From assembly GCA_037367355.1 (NCBI GenBank), contig CM074702.1:62001-126000 (forward strand): a DNA stretch of 64,000 nt. The letters are read 5' to 3'. Origin of the DNA: Neoscytalidium dimidiatum (lineage: Eukaryota; Ascomycota; Dothideomycetes; Botryosphaeriales; Botryosphaeriaceae). A program made the translations under genes and the position numbers. The notes under the pieces were generated by a model. That model saw only the letters and a list, made by a program, of their open reading frames with translations, was not told the DNA's origin and ran no database searches. Position 1 is the stretch's first letter, and every line of letters starts with the position of its first letter. Positions 11,353 to 23,592 of the stretch are shown one piece after another.

Positions 11353-11994
11353 TCAGTCTTGTACCAGCTGTGTATCCCCGTGACAAGCACCTTCTGACCT
11401 GACCTTGTACGGCGGGGGGCTGCCGTTCAAGAAAGGCAGCGCAAACGAAATGGTTGTCTGGTCTGTCGGGTACCTCGTGTAATGCCCCGAGCCGACAGTG
11501 TCAACGGCGACGATCAAGCCATTTTCTCCGCCAAGGATCCAGGCTTCGTCAGTGCTATTGGGGAGGGTGACGTGCGCGAGTCCGGATGTGAAGATGACAA
11601 ACCTAGATCGAATTTCTCAGGATCTTGAATGCATCGAGTGACGAAAAGCACAGACAAGACGAAAAGAAGGAAAAAAAAAAAAAGGCAGAGGGAAAGAAAG
11701 TAAAAGGGCAGCGCACTGATTCTGCGGAGCGTTATGCAAGCCGCCATCGAATCGCGGTGGTATCACAGCGTATTCCGCCGCGCTAGAAACATTGAACCTG
11801 AAGCGCAAGGCACCGGCGATGCCGGGAGTGGTTGGGACCTCCAGCGGGGCGGTGAACTCCCAGCATTGCAGCGCGGAAGCATTTTGGGCGTCGGTCACGA
11901 TGGCAGTTGCGGTAAGGTAGGTGGCATTCTGAGCAGCAGCCCGGGCGGCGATGGCGAAGGCGGTGAGGATACTGTGGGTGAAGGAGGGCTTCAT
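11353..11994 (-). CDS. Small secreted protein of unknown function
   Basis: Two exons (11994-11717 and 11602-11353) give 175 residues. The intron runs from GTGCGC to CTAG with the frame kept, and contains a long T/C run. The N-terminus (MKPSFTHSILTAFAIAARAAA) is a signal peptide with likely cleavage before QNATYL. Several NxS/T sites follow (QNAT, QNAS, FNVS, LPNST). The second exon codes beta-rich sequence (FVIFTSGLAHVTL, DEAWILGGENG). Two cysteines are present in the mature part, one in LQCWEF and one near the C-terminus in GACHGD. I recognise no family; an effector or surface role is possible but unsupported. An in-frame ATG further upstream is rejected because the TATA box and signal peptide fit this start. 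Confidence 0.65.
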
Positions 11995-12054
11995 GGTACT
12001 TGAGGCGGGGAAATAGAGGCGAAGGAGGCTATATCTTTTCTGAGGGGAGTTACG

Positions 12055-12066
12055 GCATATATAAAT
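12055..12066 (-). promoter_or_regulatory. TATA box of the small secreted protein gene
   Basis: On the minus strand the sequence reads TTTATATATGCC, about 60 bases upstream of the ATG at 11994. Confidence 0.45.
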
Positions 12067-12638
12067 CAGAATTTCTTCCCCACTTGCAAGGGGCGGCAAC
12101 GCGAGAACTGAGCGCGGTCCCACGCGCTGCATATGGGGTTAGTGCAGCTGAGTGAGCATTTGGAACCCTGGCTCTGCTTCGGCATAGTGGCTGCAGATAG
12201 AGCCGACATCGCGGCCCTCAGAATTGGCCAAAGGCTTCCGTAGTGCAGAAGAACAAAGCATATGTGTAGCTGTGCGGTGGTACAAGCCTCGTATCGCCTC
12301 GGTGGTGGTGGTGTTGTGAGGAGTGAAGGTGGGCGGGGATCGGCCGGCACCATGCAGCCAGCCCGGGAGCCTTTGGCCTGGTCCCGCTCACGCCTTTGGT
12401 AAACGCGGGACAGAGACAGCCGATTCCGGCCCTCAATCGCTCGCAGATGACGCTGGCCTACGAAGAGAAGAGATGTTCTTGGAAACCAGTGAAGGAAATG
12501 AGGAATGCCCGGGGGACGGTGGGCAACAGATTATCAAAGGGAGCTCGGCCCCGAGATCGGCTCTTACGTCACAGCCGTGTTCGAGATGCGCCATCTGACG
12601 AATTGCTGCTGCTCCCATCTCTCGCCGCCAGCTCTTTC

Positions 12639-12647
12639 ATATATACT
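12639..12647 (+). promoter_or_regulatory. TATA box of the sulfiredoxin gene
   Basis: CATATATAC sits about 190 bases upstream of the ATG at 12836. It lies only a few bases before an in-frame ATG at 12653, which would therefore fall upstream of the expected transcription start. This supports the later start. Confidence 0.45.
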
Positions 12648-12835
12648 CCCCTTTGCGCCGCAGACAATTGTCGAGCAACAGACAGCCATCTATCGCAGGG
12701 TCTTCAGCCTCCGGTCATCGCGCAATCCGGCGCACCAATCTTGCGCCCAAGCGAAGCAATCCCCGTCCATCCTGCGACAAACAACCACATCCACGCACCC
12801 GCGCCGACCCTACCACGACCGCTGCCACACCCGTC

Positions 12836-13222
12836 ATGGCTCTCGCCGGCAGCGTCCAATCGCGACACCTCCCCGTCACGCAGCTCCCACTCGCACAGAT
12901 CATGCGGCCCATCCCGCCCGTCATCGACAGCCCCAAGGTCGACTCGATGGTGCAGACCCTGCGCGGCGAGTCGTGCGACTACGTCCCCTCGCCCGCCCCC
13001 GAGAAGATCGAGCCGGGGAAGCTGCCGCCCGTCGACGTTCTGCACTACCATTCCAAGGCGCAAGACAAGGACTACTACTTCGCGTTCGGCGGCTGCCATC
13101 GGATGCAGGCGTACGAGAAGGCCGGGAAGGAGGTCGTGGACGTGCGGTGCTTGAAGGTGACGAAGCCCATGTTGAAGGTCTACCTGGGCGGGAGCGTTGA
13201 CCGGATCGTGGGCGAGGAGTGA
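12836..13222 (+). CDS. SRX1: Sulfiredoxin
   Basis: A single exon codes 128 residues, the usual length for the family. The diagnostic active-site motif FGGCHR is at residues 84-89, with the catalytic Cys at 87. The N-terminal part has the family pattern IMRPIPPVIDSPKV, then PPVDVLHY, and the C-terminal part has the YLGGS signature near residue 116. Sulfiredoxin uses ATP to reduce the sulfinic form of 2-Cys peroxiredoxins back to the active enzyme, so it belongs to peroxide defence in the cytosol. There is a short insert (about 12 residues, ending PGKL) before PPVDVL compared with the human protein. The start was chosen from Kozak-like context, family length and the position of the TATA box. 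Confidence 0.92.
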   Translation: MALAGSVQSRHLPVTQLPLAQIMRPIPPVIDSPKVDSMVQTLRGESCDYVPSPAPEKIEPGKLPPVDVLHYHSKAQDKDYYFAFGGCHRMQAYEKAGKEVVDVRCLKVTKPMLKVYLGGSVDRIVGEE

Positions 13223-14873
13223 TGCACCGTCGCGGTGCGATACTGGCGATGAGGAAGAGACCGGCGGATTGTGGGACGAATCCTTCGCGAACAGTCTTCG
13301 CGCGCAACGGGCGTTCCCCTGGGCTAGAACGGCCGCTGTCCAGCGTCGGCAACATCGAAGCGGATGCACCCGTCTTTGGCGAGCCCTGAGTTATACCGTG
13401 TCGAGGACGGGCCGAAGCGCGACTGATAACTGGTCCGTAAACGAGATGCCGCCTCACGGTGTCCCGATGCATCCGGGAGAGAAAGGGCTTCGGCCGCGGG
13501 AATTCGATAGTCGCGGAGACAGCACTCTCAAGACCTGTTCGCCTCATGAGTCCCCCGTTTCGTGGATGGTCCTTCGATGTGAATAGTAATAATACTCCTG
13601 TAAATAGCTCAAACAACCTCTCTCATTCATCTTTCCCTTCTCCCTCAGGATCAATGTAGTGCCGGAAGACTCATCCAGTCCCGTTGCTGACTGAGCACTG
13701 TTAGATCACTGATGCAGTCGACATAGTCCTACAAAATCTCTTGCAAGGATCAACCTCGGTTCGTATTCGCCCCCTGGTTAATTGGAAAAACTCTACTCGG
13801 CAGGCTGACGGTGCAACAATAAGATTACCGGCGGTCTGTCCCCTCGCGGCAAGAGGAGAGATGGGAGTTTCCCGCCGGGTAATTCGTCTGTGCGTGCGGA
13901 TCGGTCGCTTGCCTGAAGCTTGTCTCAGCACATCATCCGCACTCAGAGCGTCGAAACATGTGCAAACGGCGGCATCTTGGTCTACTTTATTTGATTCTTC
14001 CCCCTCTTCTCTGTTTCAACGAGATCTTGTTCGCCTGGCAGCACCAGGGCCGCGGCTCCTTCTCAAACAGCCCCGTCACCGGAAAGGCTACTACCGGCAG
14101 CTCATTTCGACGATAAGGTCCTAGGGTAGGGAAGGGTCAATTGGAAGGGTGACTGCATCCGGGGCGGAGGACGGCCTGCTTCTAGCGGGGTCGTAATTTA
14201 TCGAGCTCGGATCCTGCGAGGCAAGAAGAGGTCGCCAGGCCAGGCCTCGCTCACGCGCGCTTCACCGCGTCGTGGCGTCCAGAGTCTGCAACGTGGGGGC
14301 CACGCCGCCGTCCAAATTTAGCCCTACGACAATCACCAGACCGCAAGCGGCTCCCAGGCCAAACACCCCACTGACACGGCCGTCATCATGGAAGCTTGAG
14401 TTGCGCACCGTCGTCACTGTGCCACTTCGGCTGTGCCGACTCCGCCTGGTGCCAAGCGGATATATGGGGTTACAAACAGGCACCATCCGCCGCGGCTGCC
14501 TGATCGCGGCACCGAAGGCCCGTTTTGGGAGCGAACGAGGTCTTTGCGCTTGGATTGTCGTCTTGGCGTGGCGGTGTTGCACGCCGGTTACTGGCTTCCC
14601 ACCGCCGCCCTATTGGCCCAGCTCGCCGTGGCATCCGTGCCTTTCATCCTTCGCGCTGTTTGCTGTCCCTCCATATCGACTGACCCACTCCATGCCCTCT
14701 GAGCCCTCTCTTGGCTCAAACAACGTCGTGGAGTTATAAAATCTTGCCTGCGCCGGTCGATTGAAGATGCACCAACACCCACGGCAACTTGGAATACATT
14801 CCTCCATTTCGGCTTCTCCGTCCAATAATCTATTCTTCGAAGGGACTGAAGAGGAAAGACCAAAACGTCCACC
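13223..14873. other. Intergenic stretch, no supported gene
   Basis: I see no family-like protein here. Open frames around 13.2-14.6 kb are basic, low-information sequences on both strands. The right end holds the promoter of the surface-protein gene. Confidence 0.45.
14734..14741 (+). promoter_or_regulatory. TATA box of the GPI-type surface protein gene
   Basis: TTATAAAA lies about 135 bases upstream of the ATG at 14874. Confidence 0.45.
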
Positions 14874-15773
14874 ATGCTCTCCAACATTGCCCTGCCCCTG
14901 CTCCTCGCAGGCATCGCCAGGTAAGTCTATCGAAAGTCGTGACTACAGAGTCCAGTGGCTAAGAGAAAACGCGCAGTGCACAAGACCAGAACGTCATCTC
15001 TTTCGCTTTCCCCGGTGATGGATACTACACTCATGTCCCTACCGCAGGCGTCAGCGGCTCCATCATCAACATCGAGAGCTCGCGCACCACCCTCGCCTAC
15101 CAATGCCCGACCGCCGCCACCACCCTGGATGACTTCGAGAGCGACGTCGGCGTGCTGTGCCCGCTCGGCACCAACCGCCCGCTGACTGTCACTTTCGGCG
15201 ACGACTACTACGGCCAGTCCACCAGCACCGTCACCAGCGGCATCACCGTCGCCCTCGACAACGACTGCGAGGTCACCGCCACCCCGGCGAGCAACGGCGC
15301 CGCCATCGCCTCCGCCTCGCCCACCTGCACCATGAGCCTCGGCGGCGACTACGCCGAGGAGCTTGCCGCCATCCTGATCTGTGCGGACCCGAGTGTCGTG
15401 GGCGACGACCCGGAGGATCCCGTAAGTATCTTACCCAGTGAATTCTTCTGCAACTCCGGAGAGAGCGGGGGAAAAAAAAAAAGAAACATAAATGCTGACT
15501 GGCGTTCCGCAGAACACGACCAGCTACCTCGACTGCTTCATGTCCGCCACCGCCACCCCGACCACCGTCGTCACCACCTCCTGGCCCGCGTCTAACGTCT
15601 GGTACTGGACCGTCACCGTGACTGCCACTGCCGAGGGCGTCACCGTCCCCTCCGAGACCGGCGCTTCTGCTTCTTCGACCGGCGGCTCTTCCAACGATGC
15701 TGCTGGCGCCGCCGTCAGCCGTCTCGCCGTTGCTGGCGTGGTTGGCCTTGCGGCCGTTGTTCTTGCGTTGTAG
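14874..15773 (+). CDS. Secreted, probably GPI-anchored surface protein
   Basis: Three exons (14874-14920, 14977-15421, 15513-15773) give 250 residues. The first exon is tiny and codes only the start of the signal peptide (MLSNIALPLLLAGIAS). It was found because GTAAGT and GCGCAG signals join it in frame to SAQDQNVISFAFPG. The middle part is rich in Thr, Ser and Ala, with a few cysteines (YQCPT, VLCPL, DCEVT, PTCTM, LICAD, LDCFM). The C-terminus has a Ser/Gly/Asn stretch (GGSSNDAAGA) followed by a hydrophobic tail ending VVGLAAVVLAL, the layout of a GPI-anchor signal. The protein probably sits on the plasma membrane or cell wall. No known domain was recognised. The second intron contains an A-run. 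Confidence 0.75.
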
Positions 15774-16045
15774 ACGGGGTGGTGGCATTTGTTGGATGTG
15801 TGAATGTGTAAATACGAGTGACGATACCCAATTGAAAATTTCGCTGCCATAGAAATCTAGAAAATTAGGTTTGGAACTTCGGCCTGGTATGTGATGCAGC
15901 TGTTCCGCTCATCTCTAATCGTTTCCGGTGCATATTCGCGCGTGGATGGACACAAAATGAACGGGGGAAAAGCCCCCCTTCCCACCATCAAGGGAAATCG
16001 ACAAAAACAAGGTCAGAGACCCGATATCTCTTGGAATGACTGCGG

Positions 16046-17922
16046 TTACTTCCTATGAACAACCGGAAGAGCGAGCTTTCCTCCGTACGCGATCCGGTTG
16101 ATGCCGCCGAATACCTCCTCGGACCTGTCTGGACCAACGTGTCGCATGGGCGGTATGGTTGTCTCTTCATCGTTGGCCCGCAACGCGACCGCGAGCCTGG
16201 TGCCTTTTGTGCAAATCATAGACGTCGGTGGGATGGGGACCTTGACTTGGTAGGGCTTGTTCGGCTCAACAGGCGCAGGGGATCTCTGGTCAAGAACGGG
16301 CCGGTGTGCCGTCGACTTCTCGGAAAGGGTCCGATGGGACAGCCGGAACCAACTGCGCAGGAAAGAGAGAGCGGGCTCGTCGTGGTTGCCGCGGAAGACG
16401 AGCTTCTCTCCGTTGGCGTCGATGAGATAGAAGTAGACGAAGAGATCCAGGTCCTTCGCGTCGGTCGAGACCGTCAGGTCCAGGTAGGGGTAACCCAGGA
16501 TCTCGAAATCCTCTTGGAAGGGCTCTGTTCTGGACTCAACGGATCCGGACAAGCCTGCATATTCAACGAACTCATTGGCTGATTTTGGGATATACGGAGA
16601 GAATGATAATTTCTCGCTTGGTGCGAGATACGCAGAAACGTATTCAGTGTCCTGTGGTGGCCAAGAACTTTCCGTTCGGTAATAACCCTCAGCGCCCTTG
16701 CGAATCAAGAGATCAATCTGCGGGGAATTCTCCAGTCCGTTATCCTTTTTATCCAGAAGGAGGTAGTCAAGGAACTGCCGTTGTCTTTTGAGTTGGTGAG
16801 GCGCGTAGTACTCAGCCAAGTGGTTCCCGGTATGCATTTCGAGGAACTTCCAATCGGATGCACTGTCCTCGAACGCAACCAAGTTCCCCGGGAGGTGCAC
16901 CTCAGAGTCCATCCAGTTCCCTGCTGACAGGATTGGGACTCTGATCTTCCGCAAGTCCCTGTGGCGATCAAGAACCGGCCACACCCCCTCGCTGCGCCAC
17001 ACCCACTTGGATTCGAGACCGGGGAAGTCGACACGTGCTCTTTCAAGCTCAATTTCGTCGACTCCTTCGAGCCTGCCATACTGCTGAGGAACCACAATAT
17101 TTTTGAACCAATGATTCTGAAAACCGGAGTGAAACACGCCACCCTGCCGGGTGGTGTGGCCGTAGTTGTCGGTCAGCGCTTCGTAAGAAACAATAGCCGC
17201 AAGATGGGGCGGCTGTTGCATCGCTGCCCAGTAACAAGCCATCCCGAAGTAGCTGATTCCGCACATGGCGACTCTGCCGTTGGACCACTCTTGTGTTCCA
17301 GCCCACTCGATAGCGTCGTAGGCATCTTTTGGTTTACTTCAGTACGCAAGCTCATCGACTAGGAAAGGTTTAACACACCTTCTCCTTCAGCATCCCTACC
17401 GATCTCGAAAGAGCGTTCGTTTCCGAAGGGGTCAAGTCTCCCAGGACTCCCACCGGTACCTCGAGTGTCGACCCGGACGAGGGCGTACTTATACTCCTTG
17501 CACTGGAGAAGATCAGCTTCAGTTCTCTCCAACAATGCAAGTATCCTTACCCAAATAACAGGATCTGGAACCTCAAAACATGCGTCCGGGCCGAGTGGCG
17601 TGATTGATTTAGCCATGTTTGCGTACATGTCCGTCTGTGGCAGCCCGAACTCCAAGAAGTGGACATCCTTTCCGTATGGTCCTAGAGTCAAGAGGCAGGG
17701 AAATTTGGCAGAAGGCTCATCAGTCGTTGGAAGATAGACATTTGCGCAGAGGACGGAGCCATCACGCGTAGGGATGTACACATCTTTCACCCTGATGTAG
17801 CCATCCTGCAATTTACGTTCGGTTTTCCGGAGAGGCAGGCTAGGGAAAGACGGCATTTTGCTGTAATATCTGGTATAATTTAAATGACAGGCGGTGCCAC
17901 TCAGGGCTCCTGCGATATTCAT
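16046..17922 (-). CDS. CocE/NonD-family hydrolase
   Basis: Two exons (17922-17379 and 17325-16046) give 607 residues. The 53-base intron has donor GTGTGT and acceptor AAG, and the frame is kept. The N-terminal half starts an alpha/beta hydrolase (DVYIPTRDGSVLCANVYLP, KYALVRVDTRGTGGSPG). The nucleophile elbow is GISYFGM (GxSYxG), right after the splice. The C-terminal third matches the beta-rich domain of X-Pro dipeptidyl-peptidase/cocaine esterase proteins (PYLDLTVSTDAKDLDLFVYF, RLAVALRAND). Members hydrolyse esters or amides; the substrate here is unknown. A second in-frame ATG at 17856 (MPSFPSL) would remove 22 residues and fits homologues about equally well. No signal peptide was seen. Confidence 0.85.
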
Positions 17923-19895
17923 ATCGTGCTTGTGTTCTTATAGTATACATGCATTCGGATCGGGACCACATCGTGTGGGGCATGGTAGCCATTGTCTCGG
18001 CCGAGATTCTCCTCTGTAAGAACTTGTTTCGCCAAGCCACGTTAGTAACGAGAGTCCCCATGTGGAAAGGATGGATCCTGAAGGATGTCTTTACAAGCAT
18101 CGAACTCTGGGATTGGTGGATGAGGACCGAACATTCGCTTCCACCTCATGGCTGCGCGTGTACTTCAATTTTTGGTCGAGGTGTAGATCGCGTTGCCTAT
18201 CTCGTCTACCGTGATTTGAATATGATGCTCCTAATGCGAGCAATAGTCAATTGCATGGATGGTGGTACAGATCTTAATTTTCTGCAGGTTCGTGAAATAA
18301 GATGAAATCTGCTCTTTCATTTCACATGAGTGAGCAAGTGCGACAGAAGCCCGGAACTTATTGCGGGGAGAAGATCGTCCTTAGGGCCGCCATTGCTTGT
18401 GGGGTGGCTTCAACGCCATGCATGCTCGCTCCGGCTCTATCCGTTGTTACGCTTGCGGAGCTGAGCACGAGAGCGCTTGGTAGAAAACAGTAACTCCTGT
18501 GGAGACTCATTAGACTGTAATAAAACTGTACTAGGTGAGTGGGCGTCTACCTTATCACTTTCATGGCTCTTTGTTCGTAGCTACTGCCAGGCCTTATTTT
18601 TCCCCCCTTATACACAACATTTATCAAGAGTAAAAAGTAGAGACAGCGGATGACCGGTCACGACTCAAGAGCATGTTTTGCCGCATTTTATCGTTGGATC
18701 TATGCCTCTGCTGTAGGCCGCCGTTGTTGGTTGCAGTAAAACATTGCGGATTTACAAAAATGCAGAAATCGATGTCACTGGCACCATACTAATCCATGCC
18801 GCGTAAACAATGTATCTCCCGTGGTGGGTATATGTGAGAGTCTTTCATCGAGAATATTTCTAGGCTGCAGTGTTCTTGGCTCGACAATAGTAGCGCAGAA
18901 CCCAAGGCAGGATTTGAATGTCATTGCCTGTCCTACCATCATACCGTGACTACCTTCTAAATATACGCTCAAGATGTCTTACCGCGAGACTTTCACCGAT
19001 TTGACATTGAACTGGTTACGTATGGCTCTGGGGCTTATATTTTCACTTGCTCGTCCTCCACCGATACTGTTCTGCGCATTTGACTTGAAACTTGGTAAGC
19101 CCGCTTGCACACTAAGGCTTGGGCTACTTGAGCCGACTCTGTCGAGCTTGGTTTGCTCAGTTGTATGAGGCTTCTGTTTTGGGAGAGAGAAAAAGTTGAG
19201 TACATACTTATAGGTTATGTGTGGTATCAGCACCTTCAGCGCATCTGCAGGTGTATCCTTAACACATTCTGATCAATACTGACAAGGCCCAATGTAGACG
19301 TGGTCTATTTGGCGAATGTATTCATGGTACAATACTAAGCCATAACTCTAGCTGCTTTTACTGGCTAAAGAAAATTGATGAACAAAGTTCCAATTACACT
19401 ACCTCCTTCACATCAAAGCGTCACACTGGAAGAGTTACTCATGTTACCGTGTGCTGATGAAACGTATCGTGTGTACTGCCCTCGGTCTGGAATTCGATAA
19501 GGCGTGGACATATGGTCTCATTTTCCCTTTCCACCTTTTTCTTTTTCGCGATGGTTATTATTGTGCTTTGGCCAGACCTGAAAGGCTCCTCTGTCGCTCG
19601 TACGCGCGAGGCTGTTGGCTGCATTTGCGGCTATCTTGTATTTCCAGGCAGCGGGCATGGTCAACAGCAATGGTAATTTGGGGCCTGAATTTACACTTCT
19701 TTGGCAAGACCGATTATAAAACTGAAGCTGTTTCGGATTGAGTTGTTCACAAAGAGTGTAGAAATTGCTTGGCGAAGACAACAGGACCGAGAGCTTCGTC
19801 GGGTTGGGCCATGGTGATTACATAAGCGTCGATCAACGTCACTACGGGGGGATGGCCAGACTCGCGGCCTTTTGACTCCTCCGACAGCAGAACTC
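17923..19895. other. Intergenic stretch, AT-richer, no supported gene
   Basis: Neither strand shows a family motif, and open frames are all below about 120 codons. The flanking genes diverge from here (the hydrolase to the left, DHODH to the right), so both promoters should lie inside. Confidence 0.45.
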
Positions 19896-21768
19896 ATGGC
19901 AGCTTGCGCGAACCTGCTGCTCAGGCGGGCCCCCGGCCGAGCGTCTCTGCGCCTGCTCGCAAATCCTCCTCTCGCACGCCAATGGCAGCCCTCGACCCTC
20001 AACCGCCTGCCCGTCCTCCGCTCCTCCTCAACCACCAGCGCCGCAGCCGAATCCGCCGCCTCGAAAGCCGCGACCGAAACCGTCAATGAGGTCAAGAAGG
20101 AAGGCCGCGCTGCCGGCTCCCGCCTCAAGACCTACCTCTACGGCACCACCCTCGCCCTTCTCTCTGGCATTGGCTACCTGTACTTCACCGACACTCGCGC
20201 CAGCGCTCACCAGTACTTGGTGCCCCCGATCCTCCGCACGATCTGGCCCGACGGCGAGGAGGCCCACAACGTCACCGTGAAAGCGCTCGAGGCCCTCTAC
20301 AAGCTCGGCCTGTACCCGCGCGAGCGCGGAGACCCCGACGCCGCCGGCGACCTGCGCGTCACCGTCTTCGGCCACACGCTGGACAACCCCATCGGCATCT
20401 CGGCCGGCCTGGACAAGAACGCTGAGATCCCCGACCCGCTGTTCGCCCTGGGGCCGGCCGTCGTCGAGGTCGGCGGCGTCACGCCCAAGCCCCAGCCCGG
20501 AAACCCCCAGCCGCGCGTCTTCCGCGTCGTGTCGCAGGAAGGCATCATCAACCGCTACGGCCTCAACTCCGAGGGCGCCGACAACGTGGCCGCCCGCCTG
20601 CGCCAGCGCGTGCGCGAGTTCGCATACCGGCTGGGCTTTGGCATTGGGCCGGATGCCGAGCAGGCCGTGCTGAACGGCGCTGCGGGCGTGCCGCCGGGCA
20701 GCCTGGCTCCCGGCAAGCTGCTGTGTGTGCAGGTGCGCCGCCCTGCCTGACCTCACACCACCGCGTGGTGGTGTACGAAGAAAAGGGAGGAAAAGAATTG
20801 TTTTTTTGCTGACATGGCGCCACTGCGTGTGATAGATTGCGAAGAACAAGACGACGCCCGACGGCGACATCGAGGCCGTCAAGAACGACTACGTCTACTG
20901 CGTCGACCGCCTGGCCAAGTACGCCGACGTCATCGTCGTCAACGTCTCCAGCCCCAACACCCCCGGCCTGCGCTCCCTGCAGCGCGTCGAGCCCCTCACC
21001 CGCATCCTGACCGGCGTCGTCAACGCCGCGAAAGCTACCGACCGCAAGACAAAGCCCGCCGTGATGGTCAAGGTCAGCCCGGACGAGGACTCGGACGAGC
21101 AGATGTCGGGCATCTGCGATGCCGTGTGGGAGAGCGGCGTGGACGGCGTGATCGTCGGCAACACCACCAAGAGCAGGCCCGCCCCTCTTCCGAGAGGCTA
21201 CGTCCTGCCTCCCCATGAGCAGGAGACCCTCCTCGAGACCGGCGGTTACTCGGGCCCGCAGCTCTTCGACAAGACCCTGGGACTGGTCGCTAGGTACAGG
21301 AAGATGCTGGACCAGGGCCCCAGGCTCGAGCCCAGGGAGGAGAAGACCGAGGCCAAGGCCCCGACCGGCGCCGCGACTGGCGAATCGCCCGAGACCTCCG
21401 TCGTCGAGAAGATTGAGGCAGCTAGCGCTGGAGAGCCTTCGGAAGCACCGTCCATTCCTGCTGAAGTCAAGCTGCCCGAGCCCAGCGAAACCGTTCCCAC
21501 CAGCCCTGATGATCTGACCGAGACCGCGCCCGTCGTCCAGGCCAAGGAGCCTTCTCACGTCGAGGTGGTGGCCGGTGACAGGTCGCCATACTCGCAGGCG
21601 CCGAAGGAGATTTGGGCCACTGGCGGCGTGACGAACGGGAAGCAGGCGCTGGAGTTGCTGAATGCGGGAGCGAGCGTGGCGATGATCTACACGACCATGG
21701 TGTACAATGGCAGCGGCACGGTGACGAGGATTAAGAGCCAGATGAGGGAGGAGATCAAGAAGAGATAG
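19896..21768 (+). CDS. Dihydroorotate dehydrogenase (class 2, mitochondrial)
   Basis: Two exons (19896-20732 and 20836-21768) give 589 residues. The N-terminus is Arg/Ala-rich (NLLLRRAPGRASLRLL), as in a mitochondrial presequence, and a membrane segment (YGTTLALLSGIGYLYF) follows. Family motifs in order are GLDKNAE (~171), GGVTPKPQPGNP, NRYGLNSEG, NVSSPNTPGLRSLQ (~315, with the Ser catalytic base of class 2), MVKVSPD, GNTT and ATGGVTNGKQALELLNAGAS near the end. The enzyme oxidises dihydroorotate to orotate with FMN and ubiquinone on the inner membrane, the fourth step of UMP synthesis. An acidic, Pro/Ser/Glu-rich segment of about 100 residues (~438-536) separates YRKML from EIWATGG, making the protein longer than the usual 400-450. 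The first in-frame ATG in context is at 19896. Confidence 0.93.
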
Positions 21769-23592
21769 ATTCTTACCAAAAGTCCTGGATAGACAATTCC
21801 GTGGTTCCTGTAACACATGACTGGCAAAGCCACTATTTCCTGAAAATTCCTGCATTAGCAGCACCTGAGGCTGCAAAAATCATGCGATTCATCTGGATCA
21901 ATCAAAACGTGTTTAGAGGTCTGGTATCCCGACAACCCTTTCCTCCGCATCTTACACAGTTATTCAGTTGACTTTGCCACTACAAGATGGGCAGTGGGAT
22001 ATCTGCGATCACGATGTTTCCACTTGTGCAGCCGCTCAAGAGGTTGATCAGCATGAGACGGCACTCGTCCACCCGCTAGGCGCCGCGGGCTCGGGGAGTT
22101 CAAGATCACTCTGAGACCGAAGTTACTTCGCCAAAACTTAAGAGGAGCAAAAAGCTTGCAAATTGTTTTTCCTTCGGGGCCTACAATCGCGTACAACCTC
22201 GTCTTCCCGTTGGTCATCTGAATTTCCACAAGAAAGCGTTCTCATGAATATTCGTAAGTAGCCAGGGCCTGGGTAGTCGTACCAGAGCAGCATCAGCTTA
22301 TCTACTGTACTAAAATACATGTAATGACTTGAATGCTGCGTCTGGTGCAAGGAGAGGTGAATCGTCTTCATTATTTTTTCTTTTCACTGCAGTCTGTTGT
22401 AGTCTTGTTCGGACTCAAGTTGACGCCGGTGTAGGACCCAAAAATAGTAGCAGTTACTCCAAGTGGGATACATGCTCCATGAAAATTTGCCAGGTCCTCG
22501 CAGCCATGTCCCTTTCGTACCCCTTCCCAGGCGTAGCTTTTGCGTTCTTCCTCATTTCGTCCCGACGTATGCCTGGTTGTAGGCCGTTACTCGGGCGCCA
22601 ACCGCTGAATGCCGATCATCGAGTGGGAATGATCGAGAAATTGGACAAACGACACGGTAGACATGGCTGAGGCCTGGCTGAAGCCTGGCTCGTCCTGGTT
22701 AAAGTGTGGGCGTGTGTGACTGTGAAGAAAGGAGGACGGCGAGTGGGACGAGGAGAATTTTAGAGGAGATTCCGAAGATGGCGCTTGACTCTATGATGTC
22801 TGTTTAGTTTTGTTTGAATTCGCCCTGGATCTTTGACAACTATTAACCTTGAACGAAGGTGAGTGCGCTGTTGCCATAGCACCGGCGGCTGCTTACGAAG
22901 GCTTGGGGTTATAGATTCCGGACTGAAATTACGTGCCATGACACGTTCCGGATCAACTGTCCCTGTCTCGCCCATGTGAGGCGAACAGGTCCGAATTAAG
23001 CGTCACATCTTCGAAGGTAGAGGAAAGCTTATAAATCAGTAATTGACGCATGAGGAGAAGGATCGAGATGATGAGTAACACGTCCACAATCTTTGAAGAC
23101 AAGATTGTCCGATTTGAAGGCTGGATGGACGGCATTTCGACGACAGCGAAGAGGCAGAAGGCGATGAAAAGCGGACTCCTCGAGCACATCATGTTCAAAT
23201 ACAAAAGTTGCGCACACGGTCCTGCTATCTGCCTGCGGCAGCATCCGACGGAAGCCTTCCGATGCGTCGTTCCGAAATTCTCGCTTTCTTGGCACCTCGC
23301 CGACACCTGTTGATGATTCGCTCTGCGTTCACTTCACGAGCAGATGGTGGCTCTCCCTAATCTTTTGTTTATATCCAGGGTGGATCCTCCTCGCCTAAGG
23401 AGTCAGAACTTGGTTCTGGGCAGCGTACAGTTGAAAAGGGATTATCCGAGCGAGGTCTCCCTCAGAGCTTCCATGAATCGTCCCGAGCCGAAGTGACACG
23501 CCATCGGTACTCACTCTGAGCTGTAGCCCCGCTTATCTCTACTTCGTCCCGCTTTTCCGGAGTTCTGCAAGAGCCTCCCAAACAGGAGGGAA
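21769..23592. other. Intergenic stretch, no supported gene
   Basis: This region lies between the convergent ends of DHODH (plus) and the SDR gene (minus). It is moderately AT-rich, and its short open frames show no family motif. Confidence 0.45.

Noticed and set aside
12653..12835. 61-codon N-terminal extension of sulfiredoxin
   Set aside because: The upstream ATG lies only a few bases after the TATA box, and the extension has no family similarity.
18775..18972. tRNA-like sequence with a TTCAAATC loop on the minus strand
   Set aside because: No acceptor stem, D arm or anticodon stem could be paired around it.
20563..21876. 437-codon antisense frame over dihydroorotate dehydrogenase
   Set aside because: The sense strand carries all DHODH motifs; the antisense frame is a codon-bias shadow.
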